Source: Planctomycetota bacterium
Lineage (GTDB): Bacteria > Planctomycetota > UBA1135 > GCA-002686595
Reading direction: 5' to 3'
NCBI GenBank assembly: GCA_022447405.1
Contig: JAKVCE010000167.1
Coordinates: 1-5,521, forward strand
DNA: 5,521 nt
Every line of letters begins with the position of its first letter. The stretch's first letter is position 1. Below are positions 1-5,392 of the stretch, piece by piece. Below the pieces are notes generated by a model. It had not been told where the DNA came from. It ran no database searches and saw only the letters and a program-made list of their open reading frames with translations. The translations under genes and the position numbers were made by a program.

Positions 1-169
1 AGGTCGCGTCCTCGATAAAGGCTGCGCCGTCCGCGCGCGCCCCAGGCAGCGCACAGAAGAGGTCACCGGCTCGAACGGCGCGGCTGTCCAAGCGAGCGTC
101 CATGACCTCGACCCCCTCGATGTCTCCGCTCACCTCACCCCCGAGCTCGTCGATCAACGCGCGCAGCAT
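1..169 (-). CDS. murE: UDP-N-acetylmuramyl-tripeptide synthetase, N-terminal fragment (cut by window edge)
   Basis: Only the first 56 codons are present; the gene continues past base 1. I translated the minus strand from the ATG at 169-167. The start reads MLRALIDELGG, and residues about 27-55 carry the substrate-binding N-terminal signature of Mur ligases: LDSRAVRAGDLFCALPG, then DGAAFIEDA. In MurE this domain binds the uridine end of UDP-MurNAc-L-Ala-D-Glu; the cytoplasmic enzyme then adds the third amino acid of the stem peptide using ATP. The ATPase and ligase domains lie outside the window, so diaminopimelate versus lysine specificity cannot be judged. The start overlaps the ftsI stop as TGATG, which implies translational coupling, with an AGGAG and a G-rich stretch just upstream inside ftsI. 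MurF shares the same N-terminal signature; MurE is preferred because murE normally follows ftsI directly. Confidence 0.87.
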   Translation of the reverse strand, partial: MLRALIDELGGEVSGDIEGVEVMDARLDSRAVRAGDLFCALPGARADGAAFIEDAT

Positions 170-2706
170 CACCGCCCCTGCTCCTCTTCAAGCTCCAGGG
201 GGATCTCAAGGACCGGGTCCTCGCTGAGCCCGAGGGAGACCTCGAGGGGGACGGCGACGGGGTCGGGGATGACCTCTGCGAGGGGCTGGCCGTTCATGGT
301 CAAGCCCAGGGCCTCTTGGAGGACCGCCATGGTCGTGGGGCCAGCGATCTGCGAGCCGTAGTAGAGGTCACCGCGGGGCTCGTCGACCACGACGAACACC
401 ATGATCTCCCGCTCCTCTCCTGCCCGCGGGCCGGGAGCGCTCGGATCTCCGACGCTACCGAAGGCGACCATCGACGCCGTGTAGCAGTCGCGCGTGTGCG
501 GGCGCGTCCCAGTGCGGCCGTACTCCGTGCACTTTTGGAGCGGCAGGCCGTCGCGCTTGCGCTGGATGTTCTCCTCAGCGCAAGAGAGCTCCAGGTGAGC
601 GCAGGAGGTCTTGGGCTCCTTCTGTGTCGTCCCGGTCTTGCAGCCAAAAACGATCGGCGTACCCGAGCGCTCGAGCGACTTGTAGAAGCGCTCCCCTGTT
701 CCGATCCGAGCCGCGAGTCGCATCATCTCGCGCACCTCGTGAGCGGCCTCGCTGGAGAAGACCGTGTGCTCTAGGCGAGGGCTCACGCGCTCGCTCTCTG
801 CTCCCCTAGAGACCCCGCGGAGGACGTGGAGCTCTCGCCACTCGCCGCCACGGACGATCGAAGAGAGCGCCGCGGTGTGCTGCCAGAGCGTGCACATGAG
901 CTCGTGCCCGAAGCTGACCGATGCTTGGGTGTAACACCCCGTCCAACGGTCATAAGGGGTGATGATCCCGGGGCTCGTGGTCCCGAGTTCGGTCTCGTGC
1001 CGCTGTCCATAGCCGAGGTTGATCAGCGTGGAGTAGAGGTTGTCCATCGGGATCGAGAGACCGACCTGCACCATGACGGCGTTCACGGAGTGCGCGAGCC
1101 CCTCGCGCAAGCTCAGGGTCCCGTCAGCTCCAAGCTCCGAGTTCCGCGCCTCACCGATGGGGCGTCGCCTGCAACCGTCGACGAGGTTCCCGACGTGGAG
1201 GGAGCGGTTGAAGGTGCTGAAGCGATCCTCCGCCTGCACGACGCCGAGGTCCAGGGCGGTCGCGGCGATGAGCGGCTTGAAGGTGGAGCCGGGAGTGAAG
1301 GCGTACTGCAGGGGGAGGAACTGGTCCTGCGAGTACTGGCTGACCCCGTCGACAGCGAGCACCTCACCGCTCCAGACGTCGATGACGATCCCCATGGCCA
1401 GCGCGGCGTCGTGCTCCTCGACCGCGGTCTCTAGAGAGGTGTGCAGGTAGTTCTGCAGGTGCGCGTCGATGGTGGTCTGGACCTGCGGGGTCTCCCCCTC
1501 CCCTCGAACGCCGTGGAAGGAGCGCTGATTGCGGCCCCGCGCGGGGCGGTAGGCCAGGAAGGAGTACTCGGCGGGGTCGGCGAGGAAGGGCTGGAACTCA
1601 TCGCGCTCGAAGAGCTCCTTGCACGTCGCCTCCAGGCGAGAGAGCGGGGTCCTGCGCGTGGCTTCGACGCGCACCTCTCTCCGCAGCGCGGCCTGCTCCT
1701 CCGGGAGAGCTGCCGCGAGGGAGCTGAGCCCGTGCCGGTTGAGGACGAGCTCCTCACAGCGCTGGAGGCTCTGGTAACTCCACGGCCCCAGCCACGTGTA
1801 GCCTCCCTCCATCCCCTGCTCCCCTGCCATGGGATAGGCGCGCTCGCGATACCAAGACAGCTTCATCTGTCCCTCGCTGATCCCCTCGGCAGCCAAGAGC
1901 TCGCTCACCCGTCTCCCCTCTTGAGCGGAGAGGCGATCGAAGACCACCTCGTAGGGGTCTGGCATGAGCAGCCCCCAGACCTCTTTGCGGGCTCGGGCGG
2001 GGTCGAGCCCGCCCAGGCCGAGGCAAGGCGCGAGGCGCGAGGCGATCCGCCGCGTCCACGCTGCCGGCCGATCGATGTGACCGCTCCCGTCTCTGCGCTC
2101 CGTTCGATAGCCCTGCGCTTCGCGCGTGGCCTCGCAGAGGAGGAGCTCAGGCATCCAGCAGAGCCTGTAGCGACCAGCCACGTCGGCGGGCTGCAACCAC
2201 ATGCCGCTCACCGGGGCGCCAGCCTCACCCTCCACGAGCCAGTCGTCCAGGCGACGGACCTCCGCGTCGCTCATGAAGCGCTCTCTCGGCTCTTCGCCCT
2301 CGAGCGCGGGCGACATGAGCTTGACCTGGATCACGCCAGCGCTCGCGTCCGGGATCATCTTGTCCAAGACCGGGCGCCAGCTGAGGTCACGCTCCAGATC
2401 GAGGCAGGCGGCGAGGCCCTTCGCGATCCGCTCAGGTGTGTGCCCCTGCCACATGGCGTTCGGGCTCATGCTGAGCTCGAGCAAGCGCGCGTCTGTGGCG
2501 AGCAAGCGCCCCGCTCGATCGATCACGTCCCAGGTCGGCTCTACGTGAGTGCGCGAGACCAGCGGCTCTTCGGGGACGTCGCTGGCCCCGTTCACCACCC
2601 CGTCGGTGACTCGACCCGCGACCGTGAAGAAGAGGACGACGCAGAAGGCGAGGATCCCCATGGGTTTCAGCCCCGAGCGTCCGACGACCTTCTCCTTATA
2701 GTTCAT
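169..2706 (-). CDS. ftsI: Septal class B penicillin-binding protein (FtsI/PBP3-type transpeptidase), unusually large
   Basis: This is a D,D-transpeptidase that would cross-link septal peptidoglycan in the periplasm as partner of FtsW and the FtsQLB complex. Residues 1-15 are cytoplasmic, and about 16-33 form one membrane anchor with no cleavage site. The pedestal begins with the family motif around IDRAGRLLA (62-70). The transpeptidase domain starts near residue 410 (TTIDAHLQNYL). Its three catalytic motifs are intact: STFK with nucleophile Ser474, SVN at 540-542 and KTGT at 690-693. No PASTA repeat follows; the protein ends in an acidic, proline-rich tail (about 813-845). At 845 residues it is well above the usual 550-700. 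The excess sits in the pedestal, which seems to hold two related subdomains (about 92-175 and 219-300), and in an insert after KTG (about 694-741). Fourteen cysteines lie in the predicted periplasmic part. The ATG overlaps the end of ftsL by 11 bases and follows a G-rich ribosome site. Other class B PBPs share the motifs; the neighbours argue for FtsI. Confidence 0.92.
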   Translation of the reverse strand: MNYKEKVVGRSGLKPMGILAFCVVLFFTVAGRVTDGVVNGASDVPEEPLVSRTHVEPTWDVIDRAGRLLATDARLLELSMSPNAMWQGHTPERIAKGLAACLDLERDLSWRPVLDKMIPDASAGVIQVKLMSPALEGEEPRERFMSDAEVRRLDDWLVEGEAGAPVSGMWLQPADVAGRYRLCWMPELLLCEATREAQGYRTERRDGSGHIDRPAAWTRRIASRLAPCLGLGGLDPARARKEVWGLLMPDPYEVVFDRLSAQEGRRVSELLAAEGISEGQMKLSWYRERAYPMAGEQGMEGGYTWLGPWSYQSLQRCEELVLNRHGLSSLAAALPEEQAALRREVRVEATRRTPLSRLEATCKELFERDEFQPFLADPAEYSFLAYRPARGRNQRSFHGVRGEGETPQVQTTIDAHLQNYLHTSLETAVEEHDAALAMGIVIDVWSGEVLAVDGVSQYSQDQFLPLQYAFTPGSTFKPLIAATALDLGVVQAEDRFSTFNRSLHVGNLVDGCRRRPIGEARNSELGADGTLSLREGLAHSVNAVMVQVGLSIPMDNLYSTLINLGYGQRHETELGTTSPGIITPYDRWTGCYTQASVSFGHELMCTLWQHTAALSSIVRGGEWRELHVLRGVSRGAESERVSPRLEHTVFSSEAAHEVREMMRLAARIGTGERFYKSLERSGTPIVFGCKTGTTQKEPKTSCAHLELSCAEENIQRKRDGLPLQKCTEYGRTGTRPHTRDCYTASMVAFGSVGDPSAPGPRAGEEREIMVFVVVDEPRGDLYYGSQIAGPTTMAVLQEALGLTMNGQPLAEVIPDPVAVPLEVSLGLSEDPVLEIPLELEEEQGR

Positions 2707-2929
2707 CCGCCACCCCCCCCTGCTCGCCGAAGCCCTCTTCCATCTTCAGGCTCCGCTCCTCGATCTGGATGCCGATATCCCCGTTGGACTCATCACCCCA
2801 GTGGAGCTGCTTACGCTTGCTCTCGAGGCGCTGAGCCGTATCCACGTTCACCGCCTTCAGGTGGGCCGTGTACAAGCCGACCAAGCCGCAGAGCGACCAC
2901 AGGCAGACCGCGAGGATGGCGCGGGTCAC
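2696..2929 (-). CDS. ftsL: Short FtsL-like cell-division protein
   Basis: A 77-residue, single-pass protein between rsmH and ftsI, the standard place of ftsL. FtsL normally joins FtsB and FtsQ through a periplasmic coiled coil and activates FtsWI. Residues 4-22 form a hydrophobic segment (AILAVCLWSLCGLVGLY) after a three-residue N-terminus. A polar, charged stretch follows, with a short helix-prone part (about 30-42) and an acidic part (about 55-69). Family members are usually about 90-120 residues with a longer leucine zipper; here the zipper is short and interrupted by a Gly/Asn/Asp segment (45-53), so the identity rests mostly on position and topology. The start is GTG, sharing GTGA with the rsmH stop, and is fixed by a nearly perfect Shine-Dalgarno sequence. 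The last codons contain an eight-G tract and overlap the ftsI start. It may instead be a lineage-specific membrane protein filling the ftsL slot. Confidence 0.65.
   Translation of the reverse strand: MTRAILAVCLWSLCGLVGLYTAHLKAVNVDTAQRLESKRKQLHWGDESNGDIGIQIEERSLKMEEGFGEQGGVADEL
2713..2720 (-). repeat. Eight-G homopolymer at the ftsL 3' end, ahead of the ftsI start
   Basis: Eight consecutive G on the minus strand span the ftsL codons CAG-GGG-GGG-GTG, six bases before the ftsI ATG. With GTGGCGG after it, the tract also forms the only purine-rich ribosome site for ftsI. Long G runs are prone to slippage; a one-base loss here would remove the ftsL stop and join the two frames. Confidence 0.9.
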
Positions 2930-3885
2930 TCCTCACCTCCTTCGGCGCGCGAGCGCGTCGCCCAGCGCAGGACCGCGCTGCGGGAGCGCCGGTTCCTCGA
3001 GACCTCGTCCCTCTTCGCGCGCAGCGGCTTGTCGGCCTGGAGCTCCCAATACCCAGCCCGCGCGCGCCCCTTCAAGTAGCGCCGCACCTCGCGGTCCTCT
3101 CCGGAGTGGAAGGTGATGACGGCGAGGAGCCCGCCCGGGCTGAGGTGATGCTCCGCGGCCTGCATGCCGCGCAAGAGCTCTTCGCCCTCTTGGTTCACCA
3201 CCCGGCGCAGGGCTTGAAAGCAGCGGGTCGCGGGGTGGATGCGTCCGCCGCCGCCCACGGCCTGGGCGATGACGTCGGCGAGGGCCGCCGTGCGCTGGAA
3301 AGGAACCCGCCTGCGCGCCTCGACGATGGCGCTGGCTGCCTGACGTGAGCGCCGCTCACCGCCCTCGTGGAAGAAGAGATCGGCGAGGTCACGCTCGTCC
3401 CAGGAGTTGACCACGTCAGCGGCGGTGCGCTCCCTGGAGGGGTCCATGCGCATATCAAGGGGGCCGTCATCCCGGAAGGAGAAGCCCCGCTCCGGCCGGT
3501 CGAGGTGCAAGGAGCACACGCCGATATCGAAGAGCACGCCTGCGACGCCCGTGAGGCCCTCACGGCGCAGGAGCCCGCCCAGCTGGCTCATCCGGCCCCG
3601 GCGGAGTCGCACGCGCTCGCCGAAGGGCTCGAGGACGGGGGCGGCCTCAGCCAAGGAGTCGGGGTCTTGATCGACCGCCAGGATGGAGAGGCTCGGATAG
3701 GCCTCCAAGAGCGCGCGAGCGTGGCCGCCTGCGCCGACGGTCCCGTCAACGAGCCATGTGGGTGTCCCAGCAGAGAGCGCCCCTTGGAAGACCTCGATGA
3801 CCTCCGCCGCGAGGACAGGCGCGTGGACTCCGTCGCCTCCGGTCTGCGGATCCCCTCGGTGGGCGGCTGCCATCGTGATCGCCAT
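2926..3885 (-). CDS. rsmH: 16S rRNA (cytosine(1402)-N(4))-methyltransferase
   Basis: RsmH (MraW) transfers a methyl group from S-adenosylmethionine to N4 of C1402 in the decoding centre of 16S rRNA. The 319-residue length is typical. Visible family blocks are HAPVLAAEVI (21-30), the SAM-binding glycine loop DGTVGAGGHA (47-56), the acidic end of the second strand in AVDQDPDSLAEA (70-81), FDIGVCS (119-125), the hallmark RGFSFRDDGPLDMRMDP (133-149), TAADVVN (154-160), HPATRCFQALRRVVN (217-231) and ITFHSGEDREVRRYL (257-271). Two conserved blocks deviate: the usual DLGVSS is DIGVCS, and the usual FHSLEDR is FHSGEDR. The gene begins 18 bases after mraZ and ends in a GTGA overlap with ftsL. The start is uncertain: the GGAGGAG upstream abuts this ATG, so Met5 (ATG at 3873-3871), about 12 bases from AGGAG, is an alternative. 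The family assignment is secure. Confidence 0.96.
   Translation of the reverse strand: MAITMAAAHRGDPQTGGDGVHAPVLAAEVIEVFQGALSAGTPTWLVDGTVGAGGHARALLEAYPSLSILAVDQDPDSLAEAAPVLEPFGERVRLRRGRMSQLGGLLRREGLTGVAGVLFDIGVCSLHLDRPERGFSFRDDGPLDMRMDPSRERTAADVVNSWDERDLADLFFHEGGERRSRQAASAIVEARRRVPFQRTAALADVIAQAVGGGGRIHPATRCFQALRRVVNQEGEELLRGMQAAEHHLSPGGLLAVITFHSGEDREVRRYLKGRARAGYWELQADKPLRAKRDEVSRNRRSRSAVLRWATRSRAEGGEE
2933..2942 (-). promoter_or_regulatory. Strong Shine-Dalgarno sequence for ftsL
   Basis: AAGGAGGTGA on the minus strand, complementary to the usual 3' end of 16S rRNA, sits inside the last codons of rsmH. GGAGG is six bases before the GTG at 2929-2927. It is the strongest ribosome site in the window and fixes the GTG start of a gene whose similarity is otherwise weak; it also shows ftsL can be initiated independently as well as by coupling. 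Confidence 0.88.
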
Positions 3886-3892
3886 CTCCTCC
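3886..3892 (-). promoter_or_regulatory. Ribosome binding site of rsmH, ambiguous for the start
   Basis: GGAGGAG abuts the ATG at 3885-3883, leaving only 0-2 bases of spacing, and lies about 12-14 bases from the next in-frame ATG at 3873-3871. The spacing is too short for the first and slightly long for the second, so RsmH may begin at either Met1 or Met5. It lies in the 18-base mraZ-rsmH gap beside a CG-dinucleotide run (about 3892-3902). Confidence 0.6.
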
Positions 3893-3903
3893 GCGCGCGC
3901 GCC

Positions 3904-4389
3904 TCAGCGCTCGCTGGCCTCCCCCTCGCTCCCGGGGGGTGAACAGAGGATCGTGTGAAGGTCGTCCAACCCGTCGTCGGCGTTGGAGCTCTCGAAGCTC
4001 TCCCACGCCTCGCGGGGCCAGATCTCTGCGCGGTGCGCCACACCCACCATGGCGACCTCGCGCTCGATCCCGACGGCAGCTCTCAACTTCTCTGGCACAA
4101 GTAGACGACCCGCCGCGTCCAGCTGAACGCGACGGGTGTTGGCGAAGAAAAGCCGTTGCAGCCGTCGCTGCTCGGGTCCTGTGATGGCCTGCGTCTCAAG
4201 GCGCCCCATGGCCTGACGGAAGCCGTCCTCGCTGAAGAGGTACAGGCAGCCGTCGACGCCGAGTGAGAGGTAGCAGACCAAGCTCCCCTCTCCATCTCGG
4301 GCGAGCGCCTCTTGGAAGCGCTTGGGCACGTGGACGCGGTTCTTGGCGTCGACGCTGTGGAAGGAGTCACCGTAGAAGACAGCGCTCAT
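3904..4389 (-). CDS. mraZ: Transcriptional regulator MraZ
   Basis: MraZ is a small AbrB-fold protein that forms ring-shaped oligomers, binds direct repeats in the dcw promoter and controls its own operon. The 161 residues hold the two expected half-repeats. The first is FYGDSFHSVDAKNRVHVPKRF (about 5-25), with the D-x-K-N-R core at 14-18. The second is LDAAGRLLVPEKLRAAVG (90-107), followed by VAMVGVAHRAEIWPREAW (112-129). A divergent tail rich in Ser, Glu and Gly ends the protein. I chose the ATG at 4389-4387 because the family begins just before the FxGxxxHSxD motif and because an AGGGGAG ribosome site lies five bases upstream. The reading frame is open back to a GTG at 4515, but that extension would start upstream of the promoter and operator proposed here and has no MraZ similarity. 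It is the first gene of the cluster, 18 bases from rsmH. Confidence 0.95.
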   Translation of the reverse strand: MSAVFYGDSFHSVDAKNRVHVPKRFQEALARDGEGSLVCYLSLGVDGCLYLFSEDGFRQAMGRLETQAITGPEQRRLQRLFFANTRRVQLDAAGRLLVPEKLRAAVGIEREVAMVGVAHRAEIWPREAWESFESSNADDGLDDLHTILCSPPGSEGEASER

Positions 4390-4394
4390 GACAG

Positions 4395-4401
4395 CTCCCC
4401 T
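4395..4401 (-). promoter_or_regulatory. Ribosome binding site that decides the mraZ start
   Basis: AGGGGAG on the minus strand lies five bases before the ATG at 4389-4387. It supports the 161-residue MraZ over the longer open frame that extends back to 4515. Confidence 0.8.
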
Positions 4402-4463
4402 AGAGCCGCTGTCGGTGCGGACTTGCCCTTGAGATGCATCAGACATCTCCCACACCGTAAAAT

Positions 4464-4490
4464 CCACTTTCCGCCACTTTCCACCACATA
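4464..4490 (-). promoter_or_regulatory. Probable MraZ operator: three direct repeats with a 10-base period
   Basis: On the minus strand three units follow one another without gaps: TATGTGG (4490-4484), AAAGTGG (4480-4474) and AAAGTGG (4470-4464), each separated by three bases, so GTGG recurs exactly every 10 bases. MraZ is known to bind 10-base-period direct repeats upstream of dcw: TGGG-type repeats with 5-base spacers in E. coli and AAAGTG-type repeats in mollicutes. The array lies 75-101 bases upstream of the mraZ ATG and immediately downstream of a candidate -10 element, where binding would interfere with transcription initiation. A further GTGG at about 4453-4450 is out of register (14 bases) and is not counted. 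That this site is bound by the MraZ encoded here is inference from family, spacing and position. Confidence 0.8.
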
Positions 4491-4493
4491 GGT

Positions 4494-4522
4494 ATTCTCT
4501 ACCCCCAAAACGCACCTGGCAA
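4494..4522 (-). promoter_or_regulatory. Candidate promoter of the dcw operon
   Basis: On the minus strand TTGCCA (4522-4517) and GAGAAT (4499-4494) are separated by 17 bases, resembling sigma-70 -35 and -10 boxes (four of six matches each). Transcription would start near 4485-4488, inside the first GTGG repeat, leaving an untranslated leader of about 95-100 bases before mraZ. A second TTGCCA sits 25 bases further upstream (4547-4542), but its matching -10 (TATTGC) is poorer. The call relies on consensus matching and position. Confidence 0.5.
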
Positions 4523-4707
4523 TACCCACAGGGCAGCTTTTTGGCAATCTGAGCCAGGCCAGCTCCAATCCGGCCAAACGGACCGCTCTCGAAGCCACCA
4601 AATGTCGTGACATCATCCCCGATTTACATTCACACCCCCTACATGTTGTGGTGATGCCCCGGCGCTGATCAGGCAGTTTTCACCGCACAACTTTTTTGCG
4701 ACTCCCT

Positions 4708-4758
4708 AAGAAATCTGTCCCAACGCGCCAGTAAGCGCGCTCGCTTGGATGGGACAGA
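4708..4758 (-). terminator. Interrupted inverted repeat, possible terminator of the hypothetical gene
   Basis: Nine-base arms match perfectly: TCTGTCCCA at 4758-4750 and TGGGACAGA at 4722-4714 on the minus strand, 27 bases apart. The interior can form a second 5-bp hairpin (CGCGC, six-base loop, GCGCG, 4739-4724). Read on the minus strand the right arm is followed by TTTCTT (4713-4708), a weak U-tract, about 60 bases after the stop of the hypothetical gene. The asymmetric interior (10 bases on one side, one on the other) and the short U-tract make intrinsic termination uncertain; it might instead be a protein-binding dyad. Confidence 0.4.
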
Positions 4759-4816
4759 GCCCCACCAAGGGCCCCCACTCCGCACCACCACCCCCGAGCG
4801 GGTGGCCAGCCCGACC

Positions 4817-5392
4817 CTACGACCCGTCGCCAGCGCCCACAGAGGGCGCGTCACAATTGGCCTCGTCGGAGGCCTCAGCGTCCAGGGGCGTCTCCTCATC
4901 ATCGGCCCCGAGGTCGCCGTCGAGCAGGCTCGAGAGCTCCCCTCTCAAGACCTCGATGCGCTCAGGCTCAAAGTCGTAGACGAAGACCCGCCACTCCTGC
5001 TTGCGGCGCGGCTGGCGCACCAACATGGCCTCACCCTCCTTGCCGCGCTGCACCTTGACGAGCTTCAGGCGTCGCTTGCGCATGAGCATCAGGCACAGGA
5101 GGTAGCGCAGCTCACGGATCTTCTCCTCGCTGCGATCCTCCAGCTGGAAGAACAGCTTCTCGATGAGCTCAAAATCCAACGCCAGCGTCGACTTAGCCTT
5201 CACCGCGAAGCGGGTCGCCCACCAGAAGATCGCGTCAACAGGCTCCTCCCAGCACTCAGGGTGATAGTCCTCCCTGATGAGGGCATCACCCTCCAACCTG
5301 ACCTGGGTCAGGATGCGCTCGCCGTCGGTCTCAAACGGACGCTCGCACTTGGCGCACTCACCCCGCAGCCTTCGAATCTTCCAGTCGCTCAT
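4817..5392 (-). CDS. Hypothetical protein with an N-terminal CCHC zinc-finger-like site
   Basis: I do not recognise this 191-residue protein by name. Residues 13-47 hold a C-x2-C (Cys13, Cys16) and an H-x2-C (His44, Cys47, within YHPECW), spaced like one half of a LIM-type or treble-clef zinc finger. An aromatic, hydrophobic stretch (DAIFWWATRFAV, 53-64) leads into a predicted helical middle with alternating acidic and basic residues (about 70-112; the basic part is RKRRLKLVKVQRGK, 105-118). A segment at about 124-150 (QEWRVFVYDFEPERIEVL) looks like mixed strand and helix, and the tail from 159 is acidic and low in complexity. There is no signal peptide or convincing membrane segment, so it is probably cytoplasmic. 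The ATG at 5392-5390 has only a weak ribosome site (GGGA). It is 427 bases from mraZ with a promoter between, so it is probably not in the dcw operon. The coding call is supported by ordered composition and the metal-site spacing; function is unknown. Confidence 0.8.
   Translation of the reverse strand: MSDWKIRRLRGECAKCERPFETDGERILTQVRLEGDALIREDYHPECWEEPVDAIFWWATRFAVKAKSTLALDFELIEKLFFQLEDRSEEKIRELRYLLCLMLMRKRRLKLVKVQRGKEGEAMLVRQPRRKQEWRVFVYDFEPERIEVLRGELSSLLDGDLGADDEETPLDAEASDEANCDAPSVGAGDGS

Larger units (their letters stand above)
4390..4816 (-). other. Intergenic region between the hypothetical gene and mraZ
   Basis: This 427-base stretch is visibly less GC-rich than its flanks and holds no convincing gene. 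From the hypothetical gene toward mraZ it contains: a GC-rich segment with a small hairpin (CCACCC, six-base loop, GGGTGG, about 4794-4811); a 9-base inverted repeat (4714-4758); a run of six T on the plus strand (4692-4697); a small dyad ATGTC-GT-GACAT (4602-4613); two TTGCCA hexamers; the candidate promoter; the GTGG operator; and the mraZ leader with its ribosome site. Open frames that cross it lack family similarity or ribosome sites. Confidence 0.8.

Noticed and set aside
1441..3348. A 635-codon open frame on the plus strand, antisense to ftsI, ftsL and rsmH
   Set aside because: It crosses three well-supported genes on the opposite strand, reads as low-complexity sequence rich in Arg, Ala, Pro, Gly and Leu without any family motif, and lacks a ribosome site. 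Long antisense frames are expected in GC-rich DNA with strong third-position bias.
4523..4547. A second promoter (TTGCCA-17-TATTGC) upstream of the chosen one
   Set aside because: Its -10 box matches the consensus at only three of six positions and it is further from the operator; the duplicated TTGCCA may be chance.
4386..4616. A 76-codon minus-strand frame in the mraZ leader and intergenic region
   Set aside because: It spans the promoter, operator and mraZ start, shows no family similarity and has no ribosome site.
4794..4811. Hairpin CCACCC/GGGTGG just after the stop of the hypothetical gene as its terminator
   Set aside because: The stem is six base pairs and is not followed by a T-run on the minus strand.
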